Source: Neobacillus cucumis
GTDB taxonomy: Bacteria; Bacillota; Bacilli; Bacillales_B; DSM-18226
Reading direction: 5' to 3'
Assembly: GCF_023715505.1 (NCBI RefSeq)
Contig: NZ_JAMBOH010000010.1
Span: forward strand, 62,001 to 126,000
Length of the DNA: 64,000 nucleotides
How positions within the stretch are numbered: the stretch's first letter is position 1; each line of letters starts with the position of its first letter. Below the pieces are notes generated by a model that saw only the letters and a program-made list of their open reading frames with translations, was not told where the DNA came from and did no database searches. A program made the translations under genes and the position numbers. Shown here piece after piece: positions 42,624 to 52,543 of this stretch.

Positions 42624-44450
42624 TTGATCATTGTTGATTATAAAAGATTGCTAGAAGTTAATACTTCTTTGTTATTTTCAAGCAAGGAAGAAAAAAACAA
42701 ATGGTGGAGATCTATCAGCCACAATGCCGTTTTTCAACCGCTTCTTGATGAAATTAGGAATGAGGCAGGGAGGATTTTGACAGAAAAAGACCCGGAGCTG
42801 CCCTATTCACTGTTTAAAAATTTTTTTGAAACCGGTTTCAGACTGGAATATGAAAAGGTTTATTTTGAAAAGAGGAGACGGCTGAATACCTTTACGATCA
42901 TGGTTTTGCTAGAACCTACAAACATTGATTATTTAACGGCGTTGGAAAATACCATTTGGTCAATTTGCAATGAGTATAGCTGGTGCCTGCCCGCTCATTT
43001 GCTAAATAGTCCGGAAACATCGGTACAAGTCAGTTACTCTTTAAAAGAAGCTTTTGTGCAAGCATATTCGATTGACTTGTTTGCAGCTGAAACCGCATTT
43101 TCTTTGGCAGAAATATTGAGACTCACAGAGGATTACTTGAATCCCCTCATTTGTAAGCGTATTTACGAGGAAGTGTATAAACGAATATTCCATCCATTTA
43201 AGGATAATCACTTTGGCTGGGAAACACAGACCCATAATTGGGCTGCTGTTTGTGCGGGATCAATTGGATCAGCAGCGCTGCATTTACTGAAGGATCCTGG
43301 AGAACTTGCCATAGTAATCGAGCGGGTGCTTCCAGCCATGGATTCTTATTTAAAAGGTTTCAATGACGATGGCATTTGTCTTGAGGGGTACGGCTACTGG
43401 CAATATGGCTTTGGCTATTATGTGTATTTTGCAGACTTATTAAAAAAGAGGACTGGAGGCAAGTTGAACCTCTTTGATTCTGAAAAGGTCCATCAGATTG
43501 CCCTCTTTCAACAAAGGTGTTTTCTGAGTCGGAACTTGGTTGTGAACTTTTCAGATGCCCAGCCGACAGCCACCGTTTTTTTAGGCCTGAGTCATTATTT
43601 AAGCAAAATTTACAATGATTTTGAGGTCCCGGAACAGGATTTACGCGCGAAGTATACCGAGGATCATTGCAGCAGATGGGCTCCAGCCATTCGCAATCTA
43701 CTATGGTTTGATGATACGGCATTACCGACACAAAGGAAGAGCGAAACCTTTTACTCGGAAAAACCTGCATGGTTTATTTCAAGGCATCAATCAGAATCCG
43801 GCTGTTTTTCCTTCGCAGCAAAAGGCGGTCATAATGATGAACCTCATAATCATAATGATCTCGGCCATTTTATCTTGCAAGGTAATAATGAAGTGTTTTT
43901 AAAAGATTTGGGCGCTGGTTTATACACTAAAGATTACTTTAATGACAAACGCTATACGTATTTATGTAACGGTTCCCAGGGACATTCTGTTCCTATTATT
44001 AATAATCAATTTCAAAAAGATGGTGCAGAGCATTTTGCCAGGATTCGTCATGCTTCACTAGAAGAAGAAGTGGATACCTTTGAACTGGATATTGAAAATG
44101 CGTATGAAGAAGAGGGTCTTCAAAAATTATCCCGAAAGTTTTCTTGGATGAAACTAAATCAGCCTAAGCTTATTTTGGAAGATAAATACACTTTTACCGA
44201 ACAGCCCGTTTCAATTATTGAACGGTTTATTATACCCCCACTTTCGATAACGAAGGATGATAAAGGAGTCTCCCTTGAAGGGCAAGAACGACTGAGAATC
44301 TTATATGACAAAACAAAGCTTTCTCTAGTAGTAAGAATACTAGAATTTGAGAACCATTTTGGAAAAACAGAAAATAATATGGCGCTCGATTTTATTGTAA
44401 TTAATCCAGAAAGGAATTGTAGTGTTAAACTGGTTTTCCAATTTGATTAG
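42624..44450 (+). CDS. heparinase II/III-like polysaccharide/oligosaccharide lyase, cytosolic
   Basis: 608 residues without a signal peptide. The helical toroid region has GICLEGYGYWQYGFGYYVYF (about 250-270), and the C-terminal beta-sandwich contains the family motif HNDEPHNHNDLGHFIL (about 405-420) with catalytic histidines. Family members split uronic-acid-containing chains by beta-elimination to leave an unsaturated uronate. Being cytosolic, it probably acts on imported oligosaccharides and feeds the GH88 enzyme encoded next. The start is a TTG at 42624, with GGAGG 8 nt upstream. A perfect operator-like palindrome, TGAAACCGGTTTCA, lies inside the gene (42827-42840). Confidence 0.82.
   Translation: MIIVDYKRLLEVNTSLLFSSKEEKNKWWRSISHNAVFQPLLDEIRNEAGRILTEKDPELPYSLFKNFFETGFRLEYEKVYFEKRRRLNTFTIMVLLEPTNIDYLTALENTIWSICNEYSWCLPAHLLNSPETSVQVSYSLKEAFVQAYSIDLFAAETAFSLAEILRLTEDYLNPLICKRIYEEVYKRIFHPFKDNHFGWETQTHNWAAVCAGSIGSAALHLLKDPGELAIVIERVLPAMDSYLKGFNDDGICLEGYGYWQYGFGYYVYFADLLKKRTGGKLNLFDSEKVHQIALFQQRCFLSRNLVVNFSDAQPTATVFLGLSHYLSKIYNDFEVPEQDLRAKYTEDHCSRWAPAIRNLLWFDDTALPTQRKSETFYSEKPAWFISRHQSESGCFSFAAKGGHNDEPHNHNDLGHFILQGNNEVFLKDLGAGLYTKDYFNDKRYTYLCNGSQGHSVPIINNQFQKDGAEHFARIRHASLEEEVDTFELDIENAYEEEGLQKLSRKFSWMKLNQPKLILEDKYTFTEQPVSIIERFIIPPLSITKDDKGVSLEGQERLRILYDKTKLSLVVRILEFENHFGKTENNMALDFIVINPERNCSVKLVFQFD
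42827..42840. promoter_or_regulatory. intragenic LacI-type operator-like palindrome
   Basis: TGAAACCGGTTTCA is a perfect 14-bp palindrome about 200 bp into the heparinase-like gene. It could be an auxiliary operator or roadblock site, or a chance match within codons (ETGFR). Confidence 0.4.
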
Positions 44451-44464
44451 AAAGGGTGAAGAAA

Positions 44465-45589
44465 ATGACAGAACAACCAAACTGGGTAAGCGAGGCATGG
44501 CAGCAAGTTACGCAAAAGGTAAACAGAACCAGCAAAACAATAGGAGCCAATTTTCCGCACGCAAGTGAAAACGGGACTTATATTCTTGCGGAACCGCACT
44601 GGTGGACAGCTGGTTTTTGGCCAGGATTGCTGTGGCTGGTATATCAGGATACGAAAGATGCTGCATTAAAGCAGCTGGCAGAGGAATGTGAGGCCAAGCT
44701 GGACACTGTTCAAAATGAGTATTATCGGCTCGATCATGATATGGGCTTTATGTGGACTTTAACGAGTGTTGCCCACTATAAACTCTTAGGAAATGAGGAT
44801 TCCAAACGACGTGCACTCTTGGCTGCCAATCTCCTGATGGGAAGATTTAATGTGAATGGAAATTTCATCAGAGCTTGGAATCCATGGACAGAGGGAGAAG
44901 ACAATAGCGGAGTAGCGATTATTGATTGCATGATGAATTTGCCGCTATTGTACTGGGCAAGTGAAGAAACAGGTGATCCAAGGTTTAAGAGTGTTGCCAA
45001 AAGGCATGCTGACACGGTGTTGGAGCATTTCATCCGCAATGATGGCAGTGTTCACCATATTGTCCGTTTTGATCCCGAAAGCGGGAGTAAGGTTGAGGCT
45101 TTGGGGGGGCAAGGCTACAGCCTGGACTCAGCATGGTCTAGAGGAACCGCATGGGCAATATATGGTCTGACATTGTGCTACCACTATACTAAAGAGGCAA
45201 AATACTTGGAAACTGCCAAACGGGTGGCTCATTTCTTTATCTCCCATCTTCCAGAAGATTTTGTTCCTGATTGGGATTTTCGTCTTCCTGCAGATATCGA
45301 TTCACCAAAGGATTCGTCTGCCGGTGCGATTGCGGCATCGGGTCTCTTGTTATTGGCAAATCAGGTAACAGCGGCAGAAGCACCTGTTTACAAACGGGCT
45401 GGGGAAAAGATTCTCGAATCCCTTTTTAGGAATTATGGTAATTGGGAGGGCTCGGAGGAGGGATTAATCTTGCATGGGACAAGCCATTTTCCTGACGGGA
45501 AATATACGGATAACCCGCTGATTTACGGTGATTACTATTTTGTTGAAGGCCTTGCCAGATTAAAAGGTTATAAGGAATTATTTTGGTAG
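44465..45589 (+). CDS. GH88 unsaturated glucuronyl hydrolase, cytosolic
   Basis: 374 residues, matching the 377-residue Bacillus unsaturated glucuronyl hydrolase in length and layout: a six-hairpin alpha barrel. The catalytic aspartates correspond to Asp92 in LDHDMGFMW and Asp154 in AIIDCMMNLPLL, 62 residues apart. WWTAGFWPGLLWL (about 45-57) and SRGTAWAIYGL line the active site. The enzyme hydrates and removes the unsaturated uronic acid left by lyases. No signal peptide. The ATG at 44465 follows AAAGGGTG by 6 nt and lies 14 bp after the lyase stop. Confidence 0.9.
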   Translation: MTEQPNWVSEAWQQVTQKVNRTSKTIGANFPHASENGTYILAEPHWWTAGFWPGLLWLVYQDTKDAALKQLAEECEAKLDTVQNEYYRLDHDMGFMWTLTSVAHYKLLGNEDSKRRALLAANLLMGRFNVNGNFIRAWNPWTEGEDNSGVAIIDCMMNLPLLYWASEETGDPRFKSVAKRHADTVLEHFIRNDGSVHHIVRFDPESGSKVEALGGQGYSLDSAWSRGTAWAIYGLTLCYHYTKEAKYLETAKRVAHFFISHLPEDFVPDWDFRLPADIDSPKDSSAGAIAASGLLLLANQVTAAEAPVYKRAGEKILESLFRNYGNWEGSEEGLILHGTSHFPDGKYTDNPLIYGDYYFVEGLARLKGYKELFW

Positions 45590-45637
45590 AATGATCTGCC
45601 CGCTGGGAGCACTTGTACTTAAAAGGAGCCATTATGT

Positions 45638-47500
45638 ATGTTAAAACTCAATTTACCTATACAAAAGAATCCTCTCCAATCAAGACGAGATTTTATTAAT
45701 GCTGTAAATCAAATAATAAACCCATTGAAACCCTATTACAGCAAGGGAAGAGCACTTTTGCAAATTGGAAGTACAGGTGCCGGTTACTCTGATTTGATTG
45801 CTGGAATGGAAGGATTCTCAAGGGTGCTTTGGGGCCTCGTTCCACTATTGGCTGGAGGAGAAGAATCGGAAATCTGGGAAGATTGTCTGCAAGGAATCAA
45901 GAATGGTACAAACCCTTCCCATGAGGAATACTGGGGAGAAATTACCGACTTCCATCAAAAGGCCGTCGAAATGGCGGCATTTGGCTATTGCTTAGCACTA
46001 ACACCCGAAAAGGTCTGGGAACCGCTAAGTAATCTTGAAAAAGCAAACCTATTTAACTGGCTCAATCAGATTAATCAAATCAGAGTATATGATTGTAATT
46101 GGCTGTTTTTCCCGGTGCTTGTGAACCTTGGTTTTAAGAGAGTCGGATTACCTTATGATCAGGAAAAAGTGAAGGAAAACCTTGACCGCATTGACCAATT
46201 TCATTTAGGAGAAGGATGGTATGCGGACGGAAAAGATGCTCATTGTGACTATTACGGACCATTTGCAATCCATTTTTACAGTCTTCTATATTCAGCACTA
46301 ATGAGTGAAGAGGATCCAATAAGGGCGCAGCGCTATAAAAGCAGAGCCGAGTCTTACGCTAAAGACTTTATCTATTGGTTTAGTAGTGATGGTTCTGCCC
46401 TTCCATATGGAAGAAGCTTAACCTATAGATTTGCCCAATCTGCTTTTTGGAGTGCGCTCGTTTATGCTGGAGTGGAGCCGTTTCCTATGGGTGTAATGAA
46501 GGGACTGATCTTAAGGAACCTCCGCTGGTGGTTCAGACAGCCTATTTTTGATTCTAATGGTTTGTTGACAATTGGCTATCGCTATCCCAATTTGCTTATG
46601 GCGGAAAATTACAATTCACCTGGCTCACCGTATTGGGCCCTGAAGACCTTTTTACCTATAGCGTTGCCAGAGAATCATCCTTTTTGGCAGGCAGAAGAAA
46701 TGCCGCTTCCAGTTTTAAAAACAAAGGTGGTTCAACCAGCACCACGCTTTATATTGTGCAGACAGGATGAAAAAGACCATCTTGTTGCGTTTAACGCGGG
46801 ATATCAGCATATGAATGACCACTCCCACACTGCTGCTAAATACGAGAAATTTGTTTACTCAAATGTATTCGGCTTTAGTGTTTCAAAAGCAGAGTGGGGA
46901 CTTGGGCAAAGTGCATTTGATTCAATGCTGGCTATAAGCGAGTGCGATAATATTTTTAGAGGTAAAAGAAAGTGTGAAAAATATACCATTGATGAAAACG
47001 TGATTTATACAAAGTGGAAACCGTGGAAGGATGTTGTGATCCGAACCTGGATTGTGGCAGGGGCACCATGGCACATCCGCATTCATTGTATTGAGACAAG
47101 TAGAAGCCTAGATGTTGCGGATGGGGGATTCGCACTAGGACTAGAAGATAGCGCATTTATAGATCAAAAAATGGAAGTATTGGCAAATAAGCAAGAAAGC
47201 TTGGCCTTATTACCGTGGGGAGCAAGCGGCATCAAAAGTATTTATGGAAACGGGCAGGCGGAGGTGGTCTATCCAAATGCAAATACGAATTTGATGAATA
47301 CCCGTACAGTCATTCCGACGGTAAAGGCAAGCCTTAATCCAGGTACGCACTGGCTGGTAAATGCAGTGTTTGGGCAACCGGGCAGTGTGAATGCTATTAA
47401 TCTATGGGACAATGTACCGCATGTTGTGGTTACGGATGGAGAAATTATTATTGGAGAGGGACTTGAGAAAATTACTATTCCAATAGGTAAGGAAGATTAG
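45638..47500 (+). CDS. DUF2264-family protein, probable uronic-acid glycosidase
   Basis: 620 residues, no signal peptide. The first ~400 residues are helical with GMEGFSRVLWGLVPLLAGG and FHLGEGWYADGKDAHCDYYGPFAIHFYS (a pattern at about 185-215); the rest is a beta-sandwich. This is the DUF2264 family. From memory, relatives in arabinogalactan-degrading Bacteroides are classed as beta-glucuronidases (GH154); I am moderately sure of that link. The position after a lyase and GH88 supports a uronic-acid task. AAAAGGAG lies 9 nt before the ATG at 45638. Last gene of a three-gene unit. Confidence 0.75.
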   Translation: MLKLNLPIQKNPLQSRRDFINAVNQIINPLKPYYSKGRALLQIGSTGAGYSDLIAGMEGFSRVLWGLVPLLAGGEESEIWEDCLQGIKNGTNPSHEEYWGEITDFHQKAVEMAAFGYCLALTPEKVWEPLSNLEKANLFNWLNQINQIRVYDCNWLFFPVLVNLGFKRVGLPYDQEKVKENLDRIDQFHLGEGWYADGKDAHCDYYGPFAIHFYSLLYSALMSEEDPIRAQRYKSRAESYAKDFIYWFSSDGSALPYGRSLTYRFAQSAFWSALVYAGVEPFPMGVMKGLILRNLRWWFRQPIFDSNGLLTIGYRYPNLLMAENYNSPGSPYWALKTFLPIALPENHPFWQAEEMPLPVLKTKVVQPAPRFILCRQDEKDHLVAFNAGYQHMNDHSHTAAKYEKFVYSNVFGFSVSKAEWGLGQSAFDSMLAISECDNIFRGKRKCEKYTIDENVIYTKWKPWKDVVIRTWIVAGAPWHIRIHCIETSRSLDVADGGFALGLEDSAFIDQKMEVLANKQESLALLPWGASGIKSIYGNGQAEVVYPNANTNLMNTRTVIPTVKASLNPGTHWLVNAVFGQPGSVNAINLWDNVPHVVVTDGEIIIGEGLEKITIPIGKED

Positions 47501-47504
47501 CAAG

Positions 47505-47534
47505 AAAGAGCCTGGGTATACAGGCTCTTTTCTT
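47505..47534 (+). terminator. terminator after the DUF2264 gene
   Basis: AAAGAGCCTG pairs with CAGGCTCTTT around GGTATA, followed by TCTT. Confidence 0.88.
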
Positions 47535-47716
47535 ATGTAAAAAAGCTTTGGCGATCTAGGATTTAAATTCGATGTGGAGAGGCTGTAAACTAAAGTACTT
47601 TTAGGATAGCTTGACCTATTTAAGAAAAACTAGTAAAATACAGGTAAAAAGTTTTACTTTATTTTGTGGAAACAAACCATTGATAAATAAGTGAAATTAA
47701 TATTTTTAAATTTTTA

Positions 47717-48741
<1,025 letters not shown>

Positions 48742-48743
48742 AG

Positions 48744-48770
48744 AGCAGTAAAATTACTGCTTTTCTTTTT
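48744..48770 (+). terminator. terminator after ganR
   Basis: AGCAGTA pairs with TACTGCT around AAAT, followed by TTTTCTTTTT. Confidence 0.78.
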
Positions 48771-48815
48771 GATTAATTTTCGTAAAAAAATTCACTTAAT
48801 TTAGTAAAAAAGTTG

Positions 48816-48844
48816 TTTACACTTTTTCTTAACGGTGATATATT
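48816..48844 (+). promoter_or_regulatory. sigma-A promoter of the ganSPQAB operon
   Basis: -35 TTTACA (48816-48821), 17-bp spacer, -10 TATATT (48839-48844). Transcription should start about 48851, at the operator. Confidence 0.7.
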
Positions 48845-48850
48845 TATTCT

Positions 48851-48866
48851 TGTAAACCGCTTTCAC
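48851..48866. promoter_or_regulatory. GanR operator (candidate)
   Basis: TGTAAACCGCTTTCAC is an imperfect palindrome centred just after the predicted transcription start. It shares AAACCG-TTTCA with the sites at 32445 and 42827, and also resembles a cre site with one extra base. Confidence 0.65.
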
Positions 48867-48894
48867 TCATTTGACTTGAAAGGACGAAAAAGAT

Positions 48895-50175
48895 ATGAAA
48901 AATTTTAAGAAATATGCCGGGATCGTAAGTGGACTTGCATTGAGCTTCTCATTGGTTGCTTGCGGACCACAAGACAGTAGTAAGTCAGGTTCTGATACTG
49001 CAAATAAAGATTCAAAAGAAACAAAACAATTACTAGTTTGGGAAGACCAACAAAAATCTGCTGGTATCAAGGATGCCATTTCCCAGTTTGAGAAAGACCA
49101 TAACGTAAAAATCAAAGTGGTTGAAAAACCATACGCAAAACAAATTGAAGGCTTACGTCTAGATGGCCCAGCTGGGACAGGCCCCGATGTATTAACAATG
49201 CCTGGTGACCAAATTGGTACAGCTGTAACCGAAGGCTTAATTAAAGAGTTAAACGTTGGTGACGATGTTCAATCCATTTATACGGATGTTGCTATGCAGT
49301 CACAAAAAGTAGATGGCAAGGTTTACGGTCTTCCAAAAGCAGTGGAAACAACAATGCTTTACTATAATAAAGACCTAATTGCAGAGAAGGACCTGCCAAA
49401 AACTCTTAATGAATGGTACGAGTATGATAAGAAAGTAACTAAAGGCGGCAATTATGGATTCTTAGCTCTATTTGACCAAATTTATTATGCTCAAAGTGTA
49501 ATGAGTGGTTATGGCGGCTACATCTTCAATAAAGATGATCAAGGTAAATATGACCCAGCGGACATCGGTATTAATAATAAAGGTGCGGTTCAAGGGGCAG
49601 AAGTTATTCAAAAGTTTTATAAAGAAAAATTATTCCCTGCTGGTATTATCGGTTCACAAGGTATAAATGTTTTAGAATCATTATTTACATCAGGAAAAGC
49701 AGCGGCAATCATTTCTGGACCTTGGAACATCGACCCGTTTACAAAAGCGGGCGTTAACTTTGGTGTGGCGAAACTTCCAGAGTTAGACAATGGTAAAAAC
49801 ATGAGTGCGTTCGTTGGTGTAAAGAGTTATAACGTAAGTGCATATTCAAAAAATGCAGAACTAGCTCAAGAGCTAGTTGAATTCTTAGCTAACAAAGATA
49901 ATTCGAAGAAACGTTTTGAAATTACAAAAGAAGTTCCTGCAGTAAAAGATTTAGCTAATGACCCAGTTGTCACAGACAGTGATGCAGCAAAAGCTGTTGC
50001 ACAGCAATCTCAATTCTCAGAATTGACACCAAATATTCCTGAGATGAACGAAGTTTGGACACCTGCTGATGCAGCATTACAAACTATTGCAACAGGCAAG
50101 GCGGAACCAAAAGCAGCCTTAAATCAAGCGGCTGAAACTATTAAAGGACAAATAAAAGCAAAGCACAGCAAATAA
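48895..50175 (+). CDS. ganS: galactooligosaccharide-binding lipoprotein GanS
   Basis: 426 residues. Lipobox LVAC with Cys23, then a Ser/Lys/Thr-rich linker and a family 1 solute-binding fold: LLVWEDQQKSAGIKDAISQFE, AVETTMLYYNKDLI and AAIISGPWNIDPF are maltose-binding-protein-type motifs. It captures galactan-derived oligosaccharides outside the cell for GanPQ. AAAGGA lies about 10 nt before the ATG. First gene of the gan operon. Confidence 0.93.
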   Translation: MKNFKKYAGIVSGLALSFSLVACGPQDSSKSGSDTANKDSKETKQLLVWEDQQKSAGIKDAISQFEKDHNVKIKVVEKPYAKQIEGLRLDGPAGTGPDVLTMPGDQIGTAVTEGLIKELNVGDDVQSIYTDVAMQSQKVDGKVYGLPKAVETTMLYYNKDLIAEKDLPKTLNEWYEYDKKVTKGGNYGFLALFDQIYYAQSVMSGYGGYIFNKDDQGKYDPADIGINNKGAVQGAEVIQKFYKEKLFPAGIIGSQGINVLESLFTSGKAAAIISGPWNIDPFTKAGVNFGVAKLPELDNGKNMSAFVGVKSYNVSAYSKNAELAQELVEFLANKDNSKKRFEITKEVPAVKDLANDPVVTDSDAAKAVAQQSQFSELTPNIPEMNEVWTPADAALQTIATGKAEPKAALNQAAETIKGQIKAKHSK

Positions 50176-50187
50176 TTAAATATAAGG

Positions 50188-50223
50188 AATGGTGTCAAAC
50201 GCCTAATGAGGTTTGACACCATT
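50188..50223 (+). terminator. stem-loop after ganS (partial terminator or processing site)
   Basis: AATGGTGTCAAAC pairs with GTTTGACACCATT around GCCTAATGAG, followed by TGTTTTCT. The downstream permease genes need expression too, so read-through is expected. Confidence 0.75.
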
Positions 50224-50254
50224 TGTTTTCTAATGATTCCTGACTTTGAATTAT

Positions 50255-50371
50255 GTCTAGCTTCAGCGCCAAGCCCCTCGGGGTCATAAGCCAATCGCTT
50301 CGGAAGGCAAAAAGCGCCTTCTGTCAGCGCTTGTCTTATGCCTGTCGGGTCTGAACTGGCGCTTGCGCTTT
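50255..50371 (+). repeat. structured repeat element, copy 4, between ganS and ganP
   Basis: Same architecture as copies 1-3: outer helix AGCGCCA/TGGCGCT and middle CATAAG/CTTATG; the central hairpin changed on both sides to GAAGGC/GCCTTC. It ends 7 bp before the ganP ribosome binding site. Confidence 0.82.
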
Positions 50372-50392
50372 CAAATTAAAGAGGTGAAGAGA

Positions 50393-51649
50393 ATGCAGCA
50401 TCGTAAAACCGCCTTAGTACTATCTATTATTCCCGGGCTTGGGCAATTGTACAATAAACAATGGGTAAAAGGTTTATTGTTCCTCATTTTTGGGATATCG
50501 TTCATTGCGGTATTTAAAGATTTATTAAATATGGGTTTTTGGGGGCTAATGACACTTGGGACGGAAGTGCCGCGGGATAATTCCATATTCCTGCTGGCTG
50601 AGGGGATTATTGCCCTGATTGTTACCAGTTTTGGACTTGCATTTTATTATGCAAATTTCAGGGATGCTTATAAGAATGGAAAAATGCGTGATGAAAACAT
50701 GAATCCAAGTTCTCTTAAAGAAGATTATCACAATTTAATTTCACAAGGTTATCCTTATGTGATTAGTGGACCTTCGCTATTTATTTTAATTTTTGCAGTT
50801 GTATTTCCAATATTATTTAGCTTTGCATTAGCCTTTACGAATTATGATTTATACCATTCTCCTCCAGCGCACTTAGCTGATTGGGTTGGATTAAGTACAT
50901 TTAAGCAAATATTTACAGTGGATATCTGGCGTTCAACCTTTTTCGATGTTTTAAGCTGGACGGTCATCTGGACACTTGTTGCTTCAACAGTTCAGGTTGC
51001 ACTTGGTATTTTCTTAGCGGTACTAGTTAACCAAAAAGACCTTAAATTTAAGAGACTTTATCGTACGATTTTAGTTTTACCATGGGCGGTACCAGGATTT
51101 GTTACAATTTTGATTTTTGCCGGCCTATTTAATGACAGCTTTGGTGCGATTAATAATACAATTTTAGCTGCATTTAGCATTGATCCAATTCCTTGGATGA
51201 CCAATGCTGCTTGGTCCAAATTAGCGCTTATCCTAATGCAGGGCTGGCTCGGATTTCCGTATATTTTCATCGTGACTACAGGTGTCCTTCAGTCAATTCC
51301 TGATGACCTATATGAAGCGGCCACGATTGATGGGGCCTCTATCTTTGCTAAATTCAGACATATCACCATGCCAATGATTTTACTCGCAATGGCGCCGATT
51401 ATCATTACGCAATATACTTTTAACTTCAATAATTTCAATATTATTTACCTGTTCAACGGCGGGGGGCCGGCGGTTCCTGGGTCAAATGCCGGTGGAACCG
51501 ATATATTAGTTTCTTGGATTTACAAATTAACCATGCAGTCGAGTCAATATTCACTTGCGGCCGCATTAACCATTTTGTTATCTGTATTTGTCATTGCGAT
51601 TGCTTTATGGCAATTCAGAAGAACAAATTCGTTTAAGGAGGGGGCTTAA
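50393..51649 (+). CDS. ganP: galactooligosaccharide ABC importer permease GanP
   Basis: 418 residues, MalF-type. The start is the ATG at 50393, with AAAGAGGTGA 5 nt upstream; the frame extends back into the repeat but only with a TTG. Eight or so membrane helices; the ATPase-contact loop EAATIDGASIFAKFRHITMP begins at about residue 308. No ATPase gene is present, as in B. subtilis where the shared ATPase MsmX powers GanSPQ. The N-terminus (SIIPGLGQLYNKQWVKGLLF) is an added small membrane module seen in other GanP proteins. Confidence 0.92.
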   Translation: MQHRKTALVLSIIPGLGQLYNKQWVKGLLFLIFGISFIAVFKDLLNMGFWGLMTLGTEVPRDNSIFLLAEGIIALIVTSFGLAFYYANFRDAYKNGKMRDENMNPSSLKEDYHNLISQGYPYVISGPSLFILIFAVVFPILFSFALAFTNYDLYHSPPAHLADWVGLSTFKQIFTVDIWRSTFFDVLSWTVIWTLVASTVQVALGIFLAVLVNQKDLKFKRLYRTILVLPWAVPGFVTILIFAGLFNDSFGAINNTILAAFSIDPIPWMTNAAWSKLALILMQGWLGFPYIFIVTTGVLQSIPDDLYEAATIDGASIFAKFRHITMPMILLAMAPIIITQYTFNFNNFNIIYLFNGGGPAVPGSNAGGTDILVSWIYKLTMQSSQYSLAAALTILLSVFVIAIALWQFRRTNSFKEGA

Positions 51650-51652
51650 TAG

Positions 51653-52504
51653 ATGTTAACAGGTATGAAGGGAAATCGATTTTTTCGTCTCTTTGCTTCC
51701 CATTTAATCTTAATTCTGATGGCGGTTATTATCATTTACCCCCTATTATGGACAGTCGGTGCAAGCTTTAATCCCGGTAACAGTTTAGTCAGTAATTCTA
51801 TTATTCCAAAAAATCCAACGTTGGATCATTATAAAGAGCTATTTGCAGGAAAAGAAAGTCTGCAGTATGGTCATTGGTATTTAAATTCTCTTAAAATTAG
51901 TATTTTTACAATGATTGGATCCGTTATCAGTGTTTCCTTTACAGCATATGCCTTTTCGCGATTTCGCTTTAAAGGCAGAAAAAATGCTTTAACTCTGTTT
52001 TTGTTGCTGCAGATGATTCCGCAGTTCTCAGCGTTAATTGCTCTGTTTGTACTGGCGCAGCTTCTAGGCATGATGAACAGCCATTGGCTCTTAATCCTGC
52101 TGTATATTGGCGGGACGATTCCAATGAATACTTATCTGATGAAAGGATATATGGACTCTATTCCTATGGACTTAGATGAGAGTGCCAAGATTGATGGTGC
52201 AAGCAATACAAGGATCTTCTTGCAAATTATCATGCCATTATCAAGGCCAATGTTAGCGGTTGTTGCGATGAATGGATTTACTGGTCCACTTGGGGATTTC
52301 GTCATGTCATCGACCATTTTGCGAACACCAGAATCTTACACATTGCCAATTGGGCTATACAATTTAGTCAATGAAGTAATGGGTGCAAGTTATACAACCT
52401 TTGCGGCAGGGGCCATTCTCATCAGTATACCTATTGCCATCGCCTTCCTGTTGTTACAAAAGCACTTTGTTTCTGGCTTAACGGCTGGTGGGACAAAAGG
52501 TTAA
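51653..52504 (+). CDS. ganQ: galactooligosaccharide ABC importer permease GanQ
   Basis: 283 residues, MalG-type with six membrane helices. The ATPase-contact loop is ESAKIDGASNTRIFLQIIMP (about residues 176-195). GGAGGGGG, inside the end of ganP, precedes the ATG, and the genes are 3 bp apart. Forms the translocation pore with GanP. Confidence 0.93.
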   Translation: MLTGMKGNRFFRLFASHLILILMAVIIIYPLLWTVGASFNPGNSLVSNSIIPKNPTLDHYKELFAGKESLQYGHWYLNSLKISIFTMIGSVISVSFTAYAFSRFRFKGRKNALTLFLLLQMIPQFSALIALFVLAQLLGMMNSHWLLILLYIGGTIPMNTYLMKGYMDSIPMDLDESAKIDGASNTRIFLQIIMPLSRPMLAVVAMNGFTGPLGDFVMSSTILRTPESYTLPIGLYNLVNEVMGASYTTFAAGAILISIPIAIAFLLLQKHFVSGLTAGGTKG

Positions 52505-52543
52505 TGAAATGTCTGTATAAACTAATGGTAGAAGGAGATTGTT

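Noticed and set aside
42827..42840. Internal promoter in the heparinase-like gene
   Set aside because: Only the palindrome is present; no -35/-10 pair or start codon follows in a useful position.
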